Positions 1 through 11,383 of a stretch of DNA of 64,000 bases are shown piece by piece. The stretch covers positions 40,989,727-41,053,726 of the forward strand of contig CM046453.1 in the NCBI GenBank assembly GCA_025506515.1. The letters run 5' to 3'. This DNA comes from Flaveria trinervia (Eukaryota; Streptophyta; Magnoliopsida; Asterales; Asteraceae). A program made the position numbers and the translations under genes. Numbering within the stretch: position 1 is the stretch's first letter; each line of letters begins with the position of its first letter. The notes beneath the pieces were generated by a model. It had not been told where the DNA came from. It made no database searches and saw only the letters and a program-made list of their open reading frames with translations.

Positions 1-500
1 CAACTAATTTACAAGAGTGCCCAGTGGAATACCATAAACCTAGAGATTGTGTACCTTGCAAATATCTAAAGATCCTCTTGACTGCAATCAGATGAGACTC
101 TTTAGGTGCAGCCTGAAATCTAGCACAGGCACATGTAGCAAACATAATATCTGGTCTAGAAGCTGTTAAATACATCAAGGACCCAATCATATATCTGTAA
201 AGTGTTTCATCAACCACTTTACCTTTCCGATCTGTATCCAGTTGTGTGGTGCTGCACATGGGTATAGAACAGGGCTTACAGTTTTGTAAATCAAACTTTT
301 CCAAAAGATCTTTTGTGTATTTGGACTGATGAATGAAAATTCCATCAGCCTTTTCTTTGATTTGCAAACCTAGAAAGAACTGTAATTCTCCCATGGCACT
401 CATTTCAAACTTCTGTTGCATCAACTGTGTAAAGGCATCACACAACTGAGGATCAGAGGATGCAAAAATAATATCATCAACATAAATTTGAACAAGTAGA
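1..500 (-). pseudogene. F1-a reverse transcriptase C-terminal half and start of RNase H
   Basis: Copia reverse transcriptase continuing toward RNase H. The catalytic YVDD box lies at 473-484 and is intact. The conserved MSAMGELQFFLG and MIGSLMYLTASRPD stretches follow in the same open frame, up to the window edge. This part has no internal stop. It sits in a different frame from the upstream RT half because of a shift near 500-600, so the enzyme cannot be made as one chain from this copy. Confidence 0.85.
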
Positions 501-974
501 TTATCCGCCCAGCTTTCTTAATGAATAAAGTCTTATCAATGGAGCCTCTAGTGAAATCATTTTCCAGAAGAAAGTTGATAATGTCTCATACCAGGCTCTA
601 GGAGCTTGTTTCAACCCATAAAGAGCCTTATCAAGCTTATACACCCAATTAGGATGTTTATTGTCCTCAAAGCCTGGTGGTTGACATACATAAACCTCTT
701 CTTTAATTTTCCCATACAAAAATGCACTTTTGACATCCATTTGAAAAACTTTAAGTTTTTGATAAGCAGCATAAGCTAAAAACAATCGAATTGCTTCCAG
801 TCTGGCTATAGGGGCAAAGGTTTCATCATAATCAATACCTTCTTCTTGTGCAAACCCCTGAACAACCAGTCTGGCCTTGTTCTTAACAATAAGCCCATTT
901 TCATCAGTTTTGTTCCTAAACACCCATTTAGTGCCTATTGCACACTTACCTAGAGGTAGAGGACCAGTTCCCAC
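501..974 (-). pseudogene. F1-a reverse transcriptase N-terminal half
   Basis: Start of the copia RT domain: GTKWVFRNK, ARLVVQGFAQEEGIDY, the fingers/palm residues FQMDVKSAFLYG and the LDKALYGLKQAPRAWY block. The frame drifts after the APRAWYETLSTF region (about 590), where a single-base change moves the rest out of frame. The YVDD box follows downstream in the next segment. The ATG at 974 is internal to the polyprotein and not a real start. Confidence 0.85.
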
Positions 975-1769
975 ACTTGCTGTTTCTTGAACTGAAGAAG
1001 CTCAAGTTGCATGGCATCAACCCATCCATTGTCCTTTAAAGCAATGTGATAATTCTTTGGCTCTTGCTGACTGATGAAGAGAGCATAGAAGCAGAAATTT
1101 GACAATTGACTTCTTGTTGATACTCGAGCAGTGATATCACCAATGATTTGAGACATAGGGTGATTCTTCAGATCTTGATACACAATGAGATCTGTGCAAG
1201 TGTTTGTAGCCGGCTCAGCAGCAACAGATGGTGATGGTGAATCATTTCCTTGAAACCAATCAGTGGATGGTAATTCAAAGGAGGTTGAATTCGAAGAGAT
1301 CTCATCAGCATTGTTGTGGATGGTGCTACTGGAGCTACAGCAACATCAGGTCTAGCTGAGTCAGGCAGCTGATCACTAAACCTGAAGAGGTGAGTACTGC
1401 AATCATCATCATCATCAGCAGTACCACCAGGTGGTGAACTGTTGACAGGAGCAACAGCAGGAGTTTGATAAGGAACATATTGCAGTATGTCCAAATCAAA
1501 TAACTCCACAGGACTTTGTGGAATCTTGTCCTTTGGAGATTCATTAAACTTAACATGTAGAGTTTCTTCAACCATCTTTGTTCTGCAGTTGAAGACTCGG
1601 TATGCCTTGCAAGTAGATGAATAACCACAAAGTACCCTGCATCCACCTTAGGATCAAATTTATGGAGTTGATCCTTTGTGTTGAGAATAAAACAGGGACA
1701 CCCAAATGCTTTGAAAAATGAAATCAGAGGAGCCAAATGATGGAGAACTTCATATGGAGTCTTCATCAC
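975..1769 (-). pseudogene. F1-a integrase C-terminal region and integrase-RT linker
   Basis: Spread over three frames. It starts with the integrase C-terminal block (TPYEVL, then AFGCPCFILNTKDQLHKFDP), typical of copia integrases. An acidic, Ser/Pro-rich linker (with an Asp run near 1405-1420) follows, then the ISQQEPKNYHIALKDNGWVDAM box that always precedes copia RT. At least two frameshifts separate these pieces. The (ATC)n run at 1405-1420 encodes the Asp tract. Confidence 0.75.
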
Positions 1770-2449
1770 CTCTGATTTACTAATACTCTATTTTGCACAT
1801 AACAAGCTGTGTTGACAGCTTCAGCCCAAAAGGTCAGTGGCAAACCTGAGTCAGCCAGCATGGACCTTGCAGCTTCAATGAGGGTCCTGTTCTTTCTCTC
1901 CACTACTCCATTTTGTTCTGGAGTCCTTGGAATGCTGAACTGCCTTTTGATTCCCTTTGAAAGATAGAAGTCATGAAGTGTATGATTCTGAACTCAGTTC
2001 CATTGTCACTCCTAATACACTTGACTGGAAGGGAATACTGCTTCTCAATATACAGCACACAAAGTGAATAATTTTTGAGCAGCCTCATCCTTTGAATGTA
2101 GAAAGAAAGTCCATACAAATCTGGAGTAATCATCCACAATTACCAGACAGTATTTCTTCTTTGCCATGGTCATTACTCTCACAGGACCAAATAGATCCAT
2201 ATGCAGTAATTGCAAGCAGGCAGTGGACTTGGGCACTCAATAGGAGTGAATGAGACTTTGTGTTTTTTCCTTTTAAACAAGCAGTGCAGGTTTCATCACA
2301 GTGGAACTCCTTTATTGGTAAGCCTCTGACTAAACTATTGTGGGTAAGCTGATTCATGTTTTTGAGATTAACATGACCAAGCCTCATGTGCCATAGTTTA
2401 GATTCTTGAGAAGAGGCTTTGGAAAATAGGCAAGGATTGCCTTTGAGAT
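1770..2449 (-). pseudogene. F1-a integrase core and zinc-binding region
   Basis: Copia integrase in three frames. The pre-integrase zinc motif (HVNLKNMN, later CTACLKGK) is at about 2390-2270. The first catalytic Asp is in HMDLFGPV (about 2210), the second in RSDNGTEF (about 2015), and the Glu in NRTLIEAAR (about 1880), so all three catalytic acids remain. Frameshifts between them break the protein. The usual role is insertion of the cDNA into host DNA. Confidence 0.82.
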
Positions 2450-3363
2450 CTATCTTTTAGAAAGATCTAACGCATACACTCTTCCTGTCCTGTTGGCTTT
2501 CAGGAGAGTGTGATCATCCAACACCTTGTCAATCAAGTGCAAAACTTTGGATGACAGAATCCTACAGTTTTGACTGGTGAAAAGGGCAACATGGCCTTTA
2601 TCACACATTTGACTGACACTCAAGAGATTGTACTTGATATTTTCCACATGATTAACATCATCAAATTTGATTTCTCCATTGGAGACAAAGCCCTTACCGA
2701 TGATGTAACCCCTAGCATCATTGCCAAAAGAGACAAATCCCTTCTTTCCTTGAGAGTAGTCATGAAGAAGAGAGCTGTTCCCAGTCATGTGCATAGATCC
2801 CCCACTGTCTACATACCAGATGCTACTTTGGCATGTTGAAGAACCCTGCAAAAATAAACAATTAGTTAGTTTTAGAGACCCAAACCTTTTTGTTTTGGGC
2901 CTGGTCTCATCAATAGATGGTAAACTAACAGGTTTATTTGAAACAACAGCCTGAGAGGAAGAAGATGGTGTAGAAGAGGAGTCCTTTGGCTTGGACCTCC
3001 TTTTCTGTGGTTTCAACATAGGAGCATCTAGTTGGTTAACTCTACCCAACAGATGTTGTACCATCATCACCAGCTGTGTCTGATTTTGTGATAAAGCTTT
3101 CAGCTCATCAGACACATTGCTAGTGGAGTTTGATAAGTTCCTATGTTGCACCTTCTTCTTCTGAGCACCCTCAGCTGTCACCTGTTTAACCCTTCCTTTT
3201 TGGATTTCTTTGAGGACTTAAGGGTTACAGGATTTGATGTTGCTGATACAAATGTGGTTTCAAACTCAGTTTTCATTTTTACCATTTTCTCATTAATTTC
3301 TTCTTTTAGTTTGAGTTTGGAACCTCTTTTGTACCAACAATCATCTGTAAGATGATTGAACAA
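2450..3363 (-). pseudogene. F1-a aspartic protease and gag-pol linker
   Basis: A 243-codon open stretch (3181-2450) carries the copia protease signature WYVDSGGSMHMTG at about 2810-2770, with the catalytic Asp of the D-S-G triad. It is followed by the FGNDARG and ENIKYNLLSVSQMCDKG blocks. Just upstream (3363-3340) is NHLTDDCWYKR, the second half of a second zinc knuckle whose first half is out of frame by one base. A plus-strand ORF across this area is a shadow. Confidence 0.8.
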
Positions 3364-3405
3364 ACCACATACTTACATGGTTTCATCTTCATCTTAGGTT
3401 GATCA

Positions 3406-5698
3406 TCAAAAAGAGGGTGAAGCAACAGAAGACTTGTTCTTTAATGCTTTGGAAGCATTGTTTGCTTTCTTGACAGCCTCTTTAGTAGTCTTCAAACTCT
3501 TTCTACTGCCAGTTTTCTTCTCTTCAGTACTGACAGCAGTTGAAGTTTGAACTTCAAATGTTAAATCCTGCTCTCTAGTCCTTTCAGGACCTTCAGAATT
3601 AACTCCTGAGTTGATCAACTCATTAATCATGTGAATGTCAGCATTTGAACCATCAACATCAGCTGATAGGTTCAAAGAGGGCTTGATGCTGACTGCTACT
3701 TCTGATTGTGCTGTATCAGAAGGTAGATCACATGATGTGATGGATTGGTTATCACTCTCACCATCAGATTCTACCTCTCTCTTGGGGTAAAATCTGTAGG
3801 TGGAGCAGTGTGATTGTAACCAATTCCAAACTTCACATTTGAAGCAGATTGCTTACTAAGAAGCATTTCAAAACCTTTGCAAGATTGTACCCATCTATCA
3901 CACTCTACCTGGGTAACTGCAAGGGTTTCTTTGAGATCTTTGTACTTTTCTAGAAGTACCTCTTCTCTAGCCTTATCATCAATTATTTGGCAATTCAGTT
4001 TATAAATCTCATCATTTTTATCTTTGAGCACAAACTCAAACTCAGCTTTGTTTTTGGAAATTATTTGTTCTAGCTCAATGTTCTTATTAATTAGAGCTAC
4101 ATTTGCTTCTCTAATGGAAGCAAATGCTGCTATGCATTGTTCAGAACATAATCTGGCTTTTGCCTCAGAGGATACCTGTGATACCTGAGGTGTAGAGGCA
4201 TTAGAAAATGCAGTATCAGCAGACTCCAAAGCCATAAGAGCTAGATTCCCAAAAGGACTGTCACCACCATGTTGACCAGCACCTGAGAACAGTTGATCAT
4301 GACCAAACAAGTCATCTGGTAAACTGCTCCAGTCAACAACCCCTGGGGTGAAGAAGCTGTGTTGTTGAGGTTGAGGTTGTTGATGAGATGGGAAGGCTGA
4401 GGTTCTGGTAGTGCATGAGGTTGTGGTGCCATAGGAACTTGCACTTGATTTGACTGTGGCATGTAATAACAAGGGTACAGATATGGCATTTGACCCTGAG
4501 GAACAAAATATGCCAGGGATTGTTGTTGAGGATGATGACTAGAGGTGACAGGATGTTGCCCTCTGTGTTGTTGACTATTGCCAGGAAAAGTCACAAAGGG
4601 TGCAGTGGAGTTAGATCCAGTTGATCTACACTCTCTTGCAAAGTGTCCAAGCCTTTGGCATTTGTGACACCTCAACTTGCTCTTGTCAAAACCAACTTGG
4701 ATTTGCCAGAGAGTCCTGGGAATTTTCTTCCAGTTCTTTTATAGAACTTCTGAGATCTGATATTTATCAAGGCCATTTGGCTCAAAATATCCATCTCTTC
4801 TAAGTCATCATCAGCAATCCCCTTGAGATCATCCATAATGAAACATAGATTGTCGTTATTACACCCAGTAAACTGACCATCAACACTCACAAATGCAGAA
4901 TCAGAAGTGCTTGAAGAGAAATTAATATGCTCATCATACTGGCATTCAGATGAAGCATATTCTGACTCATGACCCACCAAGGCAGTGTTGCCTGGTACAA
5001 AGTCTTCAGTGAGCTTTCCAGATGAAGACAACTTTCTCTTCTGTTCTATCTCTCTCTCAAAAGTGAGCAGTTTCCCATGGAGTTGGGTGAGAGATAGTTT
5101 GTCCAAACTTGCACTGGAGCGTAGGACAATAGTGTATGTGTCCCATCTCTCAGGCAGTGATCTGAGAAATCTGTTATTCATCTGAATATTGGTGTATTCA
5201 AGTTTGACCATTTTTAGTTCAGAGATCAAACAAGAGAACCGCTCATATTGTTGAGTCAGTGTCTCACCCTTTCTATGAGAGAATGTCTCATATTGTTGGG
5301 CAAGAATTTATCTATTATTTGCCAAGACCTCATCTGTTCCTCCAAATTGTTCTTTCAAGGCATTCCAGAGGTCATGGGTAGTTTCATGATGCATTAGCCC
5401 AAAATAGATTTCATTGGCAGTGCCATGGCCAGAATTCCATGGGCTTTTGCGTCAATTTCAAGCAACTTCTTATCCTCATCTGAGTATTGCTCCCTCCTCT
5501 TCGGAACCATTTGATTGGTTTCCGGGTTATTCACCATAGGCTTGTGTGGACCATGTACCACTAATGTCCAACACCTGCGCTGTTAACAGACAGGTGATGG
5601 AGCATACGTCTTTGCCATATGTTATACTCATTCCTAACCAGCATTGGTGGCTTGGTTGAAGAACCAGTATTGTGAGGATCATTGGAGGGAGTAGTCAT
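3406..5698 (-). pseudogene. F1-a gag polyprotein region
   Basis: Gag starts at the ATG at 5698, 221 bases downstream of the primer site, where both F1 copies agree (MTTPSNDPHNTGS). The UBN2-type gag domain lies at about 5500-5000, including SLPERWDTY. A CCHC knuckle (CHKCQRLGHFAREC, about 4675-4630), a Pro/Gln/His-rich segment (4600-4250), a coiled-coil stretch (about 4150-3850) and a Lys-rich segment (3675-3406) follow. Frameshifts occur near 5570, 5310, 4680 and 4300. Gag would form the particle shell; this copy is dead. Confidence 0.85.
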
Positions 5699-5918
5699 TT
5701 TCAGTTCAAAAACAATTTAATTCAAGCTTTTAAAAGTTTTAGACAGACCACAACAAACTCAATGAGAACCAAGAAAAGATCTCAGGATGAATGAGCAGAA
5801 ATACAGAAAAATCAATCTCTATAACCGTTTCTTGCAAAAACAAAAGCTAATTCAATCAAACTTAGATCTTGAATAGCAGTTTCAATGATCAATTATTAGA
5901 TCGATCAATGATTAACCT
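5699..5918 (-). other. F1-a untranslated leader
   Basis: Leader between primer site and gag ATG. It matches the leader of F1-b (8432-8657) closely. No ORF or motif is recognised; packaging or dimer signals would be expected here but cannot be identified by eye. Confidence 0.6.
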
Positions 5919-5931
5919 GGCTCTGATACCA
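5919..5931 (-). promoter_or_regulatory. F1-a primer-binding site, initiator Met-tRNA
   Basis: Minus strand reads TGGTATCAGAGCC, complementary to the 3' end of plant initiator Met-tRNA, two bases inside the LTR end. This is where minus-strand DNA synthesis starts. Confidence 0.9.
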
Positions 5932-5933
5932 TT

Positions 5934-6798
5934 TGACAGGATCAGCGATCACAAGTTTGATGTATTAGGATTCAAAGCAGCGGAATACAAACAGGAATTA
6001 GACAAATTGTAGCAAGCAATCGATACTTGTATGCATCAAGAGCGCATACGGTTATAGGGAGAGAATATATATTTCTGATTTCAAGGAATGTTTATAGATG
6101 TAAAATATTTCTAACAAATCATTCGTTCATTCCATTCATTCATATCTGTTACAATAAGTTGTCACTCCTTATATAGAGTGCAACAATCACTGTTGTTATC
6201 ATGGAAAGTGACAACTGGCAGATCTAGTACAAAAATAACTAATTCTCAACAAACTACTGAAATGTTCACAACTACTGAGAACAAAATATAAAACTACTGA
6301 AACTACAACGACTGAAGAACAAGCTCTTCAGTCGTTTTACCAAACTACTGAAACATAAAATATAAAACTACTGATATCACAACTACTGAAGAAGTACTCT
6401 TCAGCAGTTGTGACAAACTACTGAGGCTTCAGTACTTGATCTTCAGACTTTGACCTTCAGGTGTTTCATCAGCTGATGACTTCAGTAGATATCATCAGCT
6501 GATGTCTTCAGTCTTTGTCTTCAGACTTTGTACATCAGTTGTTGATCTTCAGCACTTGTAAACTCTTCAGCTGTTGTACTTCAGTACTTTGGTCTTTCAA
6601 CTTCAGCACTTGTGTTCTTCAGCTGTTGTACTTCAGCACTTTAGTTCTTCAGCTGTTGAGGTCTTCAGCACTTGATCTTCAGCTGTTGAAGTCTTCAGCA
6701 CTTGTCAAACTACTGATGAGGCTTTCAGCAGTTGTTGTGATACCATGTGGGACTTGGAGGTTTTCTGATCTTGGCTCATTGGTTCTTTTGGTCCAACA
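5934..6798 (-). repeat. F1-a 5' LTR (LTR1 family)
   Basis: 865-bp LTR, 5'-TGTTGGACC...CCTGTCA-3' on the minus strand. It is bounded by the primer site on one side and by foreign gag sequence on the other. The first two thirds of the LTR (6750-6280) is a dense array of CAGCTGAAGA/CTTCAGCAGTT-type units, with a hairpin of 12-bp perfect arms at 6307-6318 and 6325-6336. A TATA box follows, then the R/U5 part. It closely resembles the LTRs at 8670-9606, 15470-16355 and 20260-21153. Confidence 0.88.
6168..6178 (-). promoter_or_regulatory. LTR1 TATA box (F1-a)
   Basis: CTATATAAGG on the minus strand, in a context conserved in all four LTR1 copies (ACTCTATATAAGGAGTGACA). It lies just downstream of the motif array and would drive the genomic transcript. 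Confidence 0.7.
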
Positions 6799-8431
6799 AA
6801 TGGTTTTCTCAAGCTCAAGTTTTTGATTTTTTAATGCTACATTTGCCTCTCTAATTGAGACAAAGGCAGCAATGCATGATTCAGAACATAACTTGGCTTT
6901 AGCTTCGGAAGATACCTGAGTTACCTGTGAAGATGATGCATTTGAGCAGGAACCCTTAGTAGACTCCAGGGCCATGAGAGCCAGATTCCCAAAAGGATGT
7001 CACCACCATGTTGACCAGCACCTGTGAATAGTTGTTCATGACCAGACATGTCATCCGGTAAACTGCTCCAGTAAACACCTCCAGGGGTGAAGAAGCTGTG
7101 TTGTTGAGGTTGATGAGATTGAGATGGTTGAGGTTCTGGTAGTGCATGAGGTTTTGGTACTATAGGAACTTGAACTTGATTTGACTGTGGCATGTAATAA
7201 CAAGGGTAAGGATATAGCATTTGACCCTGAGGAACAAAATATGCAGGAGATTGTGGTTGAGAATGATGTCTAGAACTGACAGGAAGTTGCCCTCTGTGTT
7301 GTTGACTATTGCCAGGGAAAGTCACAAAAGGTGCAGAGGAATTAGATCCAGATGATCTGCATTCTCTAGCAAAGTGTCCAAGCCTGTGGCATTTGTGACA
7401 CTTCAACTTACTCTTGTCAAAACCAACTTTGGTTTTGCCAGAGAGTCCTGGGAACTTTCTTCCAGTTCTTTTGTAGAACTTCTGAGATCTGATATTTATC
7501 AAGGCCATTTGGCTCAAAATATCCATCTCTTCTAAGTCATCATCAGCAATCCCCTTGAGATCATCCATGATGAAGCATAGATTGTCATTATTACATCCAG
7601 TAAAGTAACTATCAACACTCACAAATGCAGAATCAGAAGTGTTTGAAGAGAAGTCAATATGCTCATGATACTGGCATTCAGATGAGCATATTCTAACTCA
7701 TGACCAACCAAGGTAGTGTTTCCTGGTACAAAGTCTTCAGTGAGCTTTCCCGATGAAGACAGTTTTCGTTTCTGTTCTATCTCTCTCTCAAATGTGAGCA
7801 ATTTCCCATGGAGTTGGGTGAGAGATAGTTTGTCCAAATTTGCACTGGAGCGTAGGACAATAGTGTATGTGTCCCATCTCTTAGGCAGTGATCTGAGAAA
7901 TTTGTTATTCATCTAGCTATTGGTGTACTCATGTTTGACCATTTTTAATTCAGAGATCAAACAAGAGAACCGCTCGAACTGTTGAGTCAGTGTCTCACCC
8001 TTCCTATGAGAGAATGTCTTATATTGTTGGGCAAGGATTTCTCTATTATTTGCCAAGACCTCATCTGTTCCTCCAAATTGTTCTTTCAAGGCATTCCAGA
8101 GGTCATGGGCAGTTTCATGATGCATTAGCCCACGATAGATTTCATTAGGCAGTGCCATGGCCAGAATTCCATGGGCTTTTGCATCAATCTCAAACAACTT
8201 CTTATCCTCATCTGAGTATTGCTCCCTCCTCTTTGGAACCATTTGATTGGTTTCTGGGTTATTCACCATAGGCTTGTGTGGACCATGTACCACTGATGTC
8301 CAACAACCTGCGCTGTTAACAGACAGGTGATGGAGCATTCATCGTTGCCATATGTTATACTCATTCCTAACGAGCATTGGAGGCTTGGTTGAGGAACCAG
8401 TATTGTGAGGATCATTGGAAGGAGTAGTCAT
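6799..8431 (-). pseudogene. F1-b gag (truncated)
   Basis: Same gag as F1-a, starting at the ATG at 8431. A TGA stop lies about 30 codons in, just before MLHHLSVN. The UBN2-type domain (8340-7913 and 7912-7619), the acidic FIMDDLKGIADDDLEEMD stretch, a CCHC knuckle (CHKCHRLGHFAREC, about 7414-7370) and a Pro/Gln-rich segment follow. Frameshifts occur near 7915, 7685 and 7000. It ends at the F1-a LTR, inside a coiled-coil segment. Confidence 0.85.
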
Positions 8432-8657
8432 TTTGAGTCCAAATACAATATAATTCAAGCTTTTAAACGTTTTTATAAGACTACAACAGACTCAATGAAA
8501 ACCAAGAGAAAATCTCAGGATGAATGACCAGAAAACACAGAAAATTCAATCTCTATAACTGTTTCTTGCAAAACACAAAAATGCTAATTCAGTCAAACTT
8601 GGATCTTGAATAGCAGTTTCAATGATCAATTATTAGATCAATCAATGATTAACCTAC

Positions 8658-8666
8658 TTTGATACC
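8658..8666 (-). promoter_or_regulatory. F1-b primer-binding site (decayed)
   Basis: Minus strand reads TGGTATCAA and then diverges from the 13-base match seen in F1-a. The position, next to the LTR end, fits a mutated initiator Met-tRNA primer site. Confidence 0.65.
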
Positions 8667-8669
8667 AGT

Positions 8670-9606
8670 TGTCAGGATCAGTGATCGCAAGTTTGATGTA
8701 ATTGAGCGTAGCACAGCGGAATAAGAACAAGAATTAGACAAATTGTAGCAAGAGTTTGATACTTGTATGCATTAAGAACAAATACGGTTATAACGAGAGA
8801 ATATATTTCTGTAACAAGGAATGTTTCAATAATATCGAATATTTATGATCAAATCATTCATTTATTACATTAGGTTGACACTCCTTATATAGAGTGCAAT
8901 CGCTGTTGTTATCACGGGTAAGTGACAACTGGCAGATCTATTACAAAAATAACTAACTCTTAACAAACTACTGAAATGCTCACAACTACTGAGAACATAT
9001 CAGAGTGTTAAGTACAAAATAAGAAAGTACTGATAAGAAACTACTGAAACTACAACGACTGAAGAAGAAGCTCTTCAGTCGTTTTACAAAACTATTGATA
9101 GATATAAAACTACTGATTAGCACAACAACTGAAGAAGTATTCTTCAGCTGTTGTGTCAAACTACTAAAAAGATAAAACATAAAACTACTGAAAGGTAAAC
9201 CGTCACAATTACTGAAGAAGACCTCTTCAGCTGTTGTGACAACGTCTGATACTTTGGTCTTCAGCACTTGTGTCTTCAGACTTTGTCTTCAGCACTTGTC
9301 TTCAGACTTTGTCTTCAGCACTTGTGTCTTCAGACTTTGTCTTCAGCACTTGTCTTCAGACTTTGTCTTCAGCACTTGTGTCTTCAGACTTTGTCTTCAG
9401 CACTTGTCTTCAGACTTTGTCTTCAGCACTTGTCTTCAGACTTTGTCTTCAGCACTTGTGTCTTCAGACTTTGTCTTTAGCACTTGTGTCTTCAGACTTT
9501 GTAATCAGTTGTTGTCTTCAGCTGTTGTGGTCTTCAGTAGTTGTTGTGACGTCTATGAGACTTAAAGGTTTTTCTGATCCGGCTCATTGGTTCTTTTGGT
9601 CCAACA
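8670..9606 (-). repeat. F1-b 5' LTR (LTR1, expanded)
   Basis: 937-bp LTR1 copy, about 70 bp longer than F1-a because of a tandem expansion at 9259-9504. TATA box at about 8883-8892. The conserved hairpin (AACGACTGAAGA arms) is at about 9054-9083. The right end (GGTCCAACA on plus) abuts gypsy sequence at 9607. Confidence 0.87.
9259..9504 (-). repeat. Tandem array of 26-28 bp units in the F1-b LTR
   Basis: About nine head-to-tail units of the form TCTTCAGCACTTG(TG)TCTTCAGACTTTG, alternating 26 and 28 bp. Every unit is open on the plus strand in several frames, which creates spurious Leu/Ser/Gln-rich ORFs. F1-a has only an unexpanded version, so this is a copy-specific expansion by slippage or unequal exchange. 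Confidence 0.9.
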
Positions 9607-10600
9607 CCAGAGAACTAGAAGGCCATAGGTTTGCTGCTAGGTTACACGTGATACCCCTAGGTGGATTTGATGTAGTACTAGGGATGGACTGGCTAGCAAC
9701 CTATGAAGCAAATATTATGTGCCGCAAGAAGATGATTCGATTAGTTACATCCGATGGGAGTTTGGTTACGATTTATGGAGATCGCGTCACGACGATCCCG
9801 AAAATGATTTCGACGGCGGTGGCGGGAAAGTGCATGAGGCATGGATGTAGTGCCTACTTGGCCTACGTAAAGGATGTGGACGTGCCAACACCGCAACTAT
9901 CTGATGTACCAATTGTGTGTGACTTTCCGACGTATTCCCGAAGACTTACCCGGCGTGCCACCGGATCGCAAGATTGAGTTCCAAGTTGACTTGCTACCCG
10001 GTGCTCAACACGTTGCCAAAGCACCATATCGATTAGCTCCCACAGAAATGAAATAACTCATTGAACAGTTGCAAGAGCTTCTCGATAAGGGGTTCATTAG
10101 ACCGAGTATCTCTCCCTGGGGTGCTCCGGTCCTGTTTGTGAAGAAGAAAGACGGTAGTATGAGGATGTGTATTGACTACCGAGAGCTGAACAAGTTAACG
10201 GTGAAGAACCGATACCCCCTACCAAGGATAGATGATCGTTTAATCAGCTCCAAGGTGCCAGTTGGTTTTCAACGATAGATCTTGATTTGGTTACCATCAG
10301 CTAAAGGTGAAGTAGCAGGATATCCCTAAAACAACTGTTCGCACACCCTACAGTCACTATGAATTCCTTGTAATGCCATTTGGTCTAACCAATGCGCTAG
10401 CTGCTTTTATGGATTGATGAATCGAGTGTGTCGGCCAATGTTAGATAAATCAGTGATTGTTTTTTGATGATATCCTGATTTATTCAAAGAGCAAGGAAGA
10501 GCATGCCATCACATTCAGGAGGTGTTAGAGGCCTTAAGAAGAGAGAAGTTGTATGCCAAATTCTCCAAGTTTGCGTTCTAGTTAGGCGAAGTTCAATTCT
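9607..10600 (+). pseudogene. G1 protease end and reverse transcriptase
   Basis: Starts inside the protease C-terminal block (FDVVLGMDWL at about 9667); the catalytic DTG is missing, being left of the junction. After the linker, a frameshift near 9945 leads to the gypsy RT entry (PPDRKIEFQVDLLPGA, APYRLAPTEM, then a TAA), LLDKGFIRPSISPWGAPVLFVKKKDGS and CIDYRELNKLTVKNRYPLP. The palm with the Asp-Asp pair near 10468-10473 is out of frame after an extra T in a T run. Confidence 0.85.
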
Positions 10601-11270
10601 TAGGTCACGTGATAAATCCCAAGGGGATTATAGTAGACCCTGTTAAGGTGGAGGATGTGATGCAATGGAAGTCTGCAAGGACGTCATCCAAGATTTGTAG
10701 TTTCTTGGGGTTGGCGGGGTATTATCGAAGGTTCATTCAGGACTTTTCCAAGATTGCTTCTCCCCTAACCAAGTTGACCCGGAAGGCTGTAAAGTTTATA
10801 TGGGGTCAAGCCCAAGAACAGGCGTTCGAGGAGTTAAACATGAGGTTGACTCAAGCTCATGTCTTGTCATTACCCGAAGGAAGCGAGGATTTGGTGGTAT
10901 ATTCTCATGCTTCTTACTCGGGGTTAGGGTGTGTATTATGCAAAGAGGGAAGGTTATAGCCTATGCATCCTGACAGTTGAAAGTTCATAAGGCCAACTAC
11001 CCTACTCATGACCTGGAGCTAGCAGCCGTGGTCTTTGCACTAAAGATTTGGAGGCACTATCTGTAAGGGATGAAATGCACCATTTTCACAGACCATAAAG
11101 AGCTTGAAGTACTTCTTCGAGAAAAATAATCTGAACATGAGGCAGAGATGATGGTTGGAGCTTATAAAGGATTATGATTGCGAGATCCATTACCATCCGG
11201 GCAAAGCCAACGTGGTGGTCGATGCTCTTAGCCGGAACGAGAGGCCCGGGCCGATTCGGGTGAAAGCATA
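10601..11270 (+). pseudogene. G1 RT thumb and RNase H
   Basis: GLAGYYRRFIQDFSKIASPL and the RNase H start VVYSHASYSGLGCVL, where the expected catalytic Asp is His. A stop follows at 10959, then degraded RNase H (tail of the type CEIHYHPGKANVVVDALSR at 11180-11240). Dead enzyme. Confidence 0.82.
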
Positions 11271-11383
11271 CCAACTAATCATGACCTCTGATGTAATGAA
11301 GCAAGTCAAGGAGTTTCAGGATGAGGCATTAAAAGAAGATCATCTAAACTCTAAAAGAATGAGAGGTCTGGTTGGGGAATTGA

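Larger units (their letters stand above)
1..6798 (-). mobile_element. F1-a: Ty1/copia element, 5' LTR, gag and most of pol
   Basis: Minus-strand Ty1/copia retrotransposon. Reading right to left it has a 5' LTR (6798-5934), primer site, leader, gag, protease, integrase and reverse transcriptase/RNase H in the copia order PR-INT-RT-RH. It runs off the left window edge inside RNase H, so its 3' end and any aORF are not visible. The reading frame is broken by several single-base shifts. Its LTR end abuts the gag of another F1 copy (F1-b), so F1-a probably inserted into F1-b. The F1 family assignment rests on LTR identity with the plus-strand copies at 15470-16355 and 20260-21153. Confidence 0.88.
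6799..9606 (-). mobile_element. F1-b: truncated Ty1/copia element (5' LTR and partial gag)
   Basis: A second F1 copy in the same orientation: 5' LTR (9606-8670), primer site, leader and gag. It is cut inside the coiled-coil part of gag at 6799 by the LTR end of F1-a. The rest is presumably on the far side of F1-a, outside the window. The right LTR end abuts a gypsy fragment (G1), which was the target of this insertion. Confidence 0.87.

Noticed and set aside
2570..2839. Plus-strand ORF opposite the F1-a protease
   Set aside because: Antisense shadow of the protease frame.
9259..9504. CRISPR-like regular repeat
   Set aside because: Units are directly tandem with no unique spacers, and the context is a plant LTR.
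9236..9977. Overlapping plus-strand ORFs rich in Leu/Ser/Gln/Cys
   Set aside because: They read through the 26-28 bp LTR array in several frames and then into gypsy sequence; a repeat artefact, not a gene.
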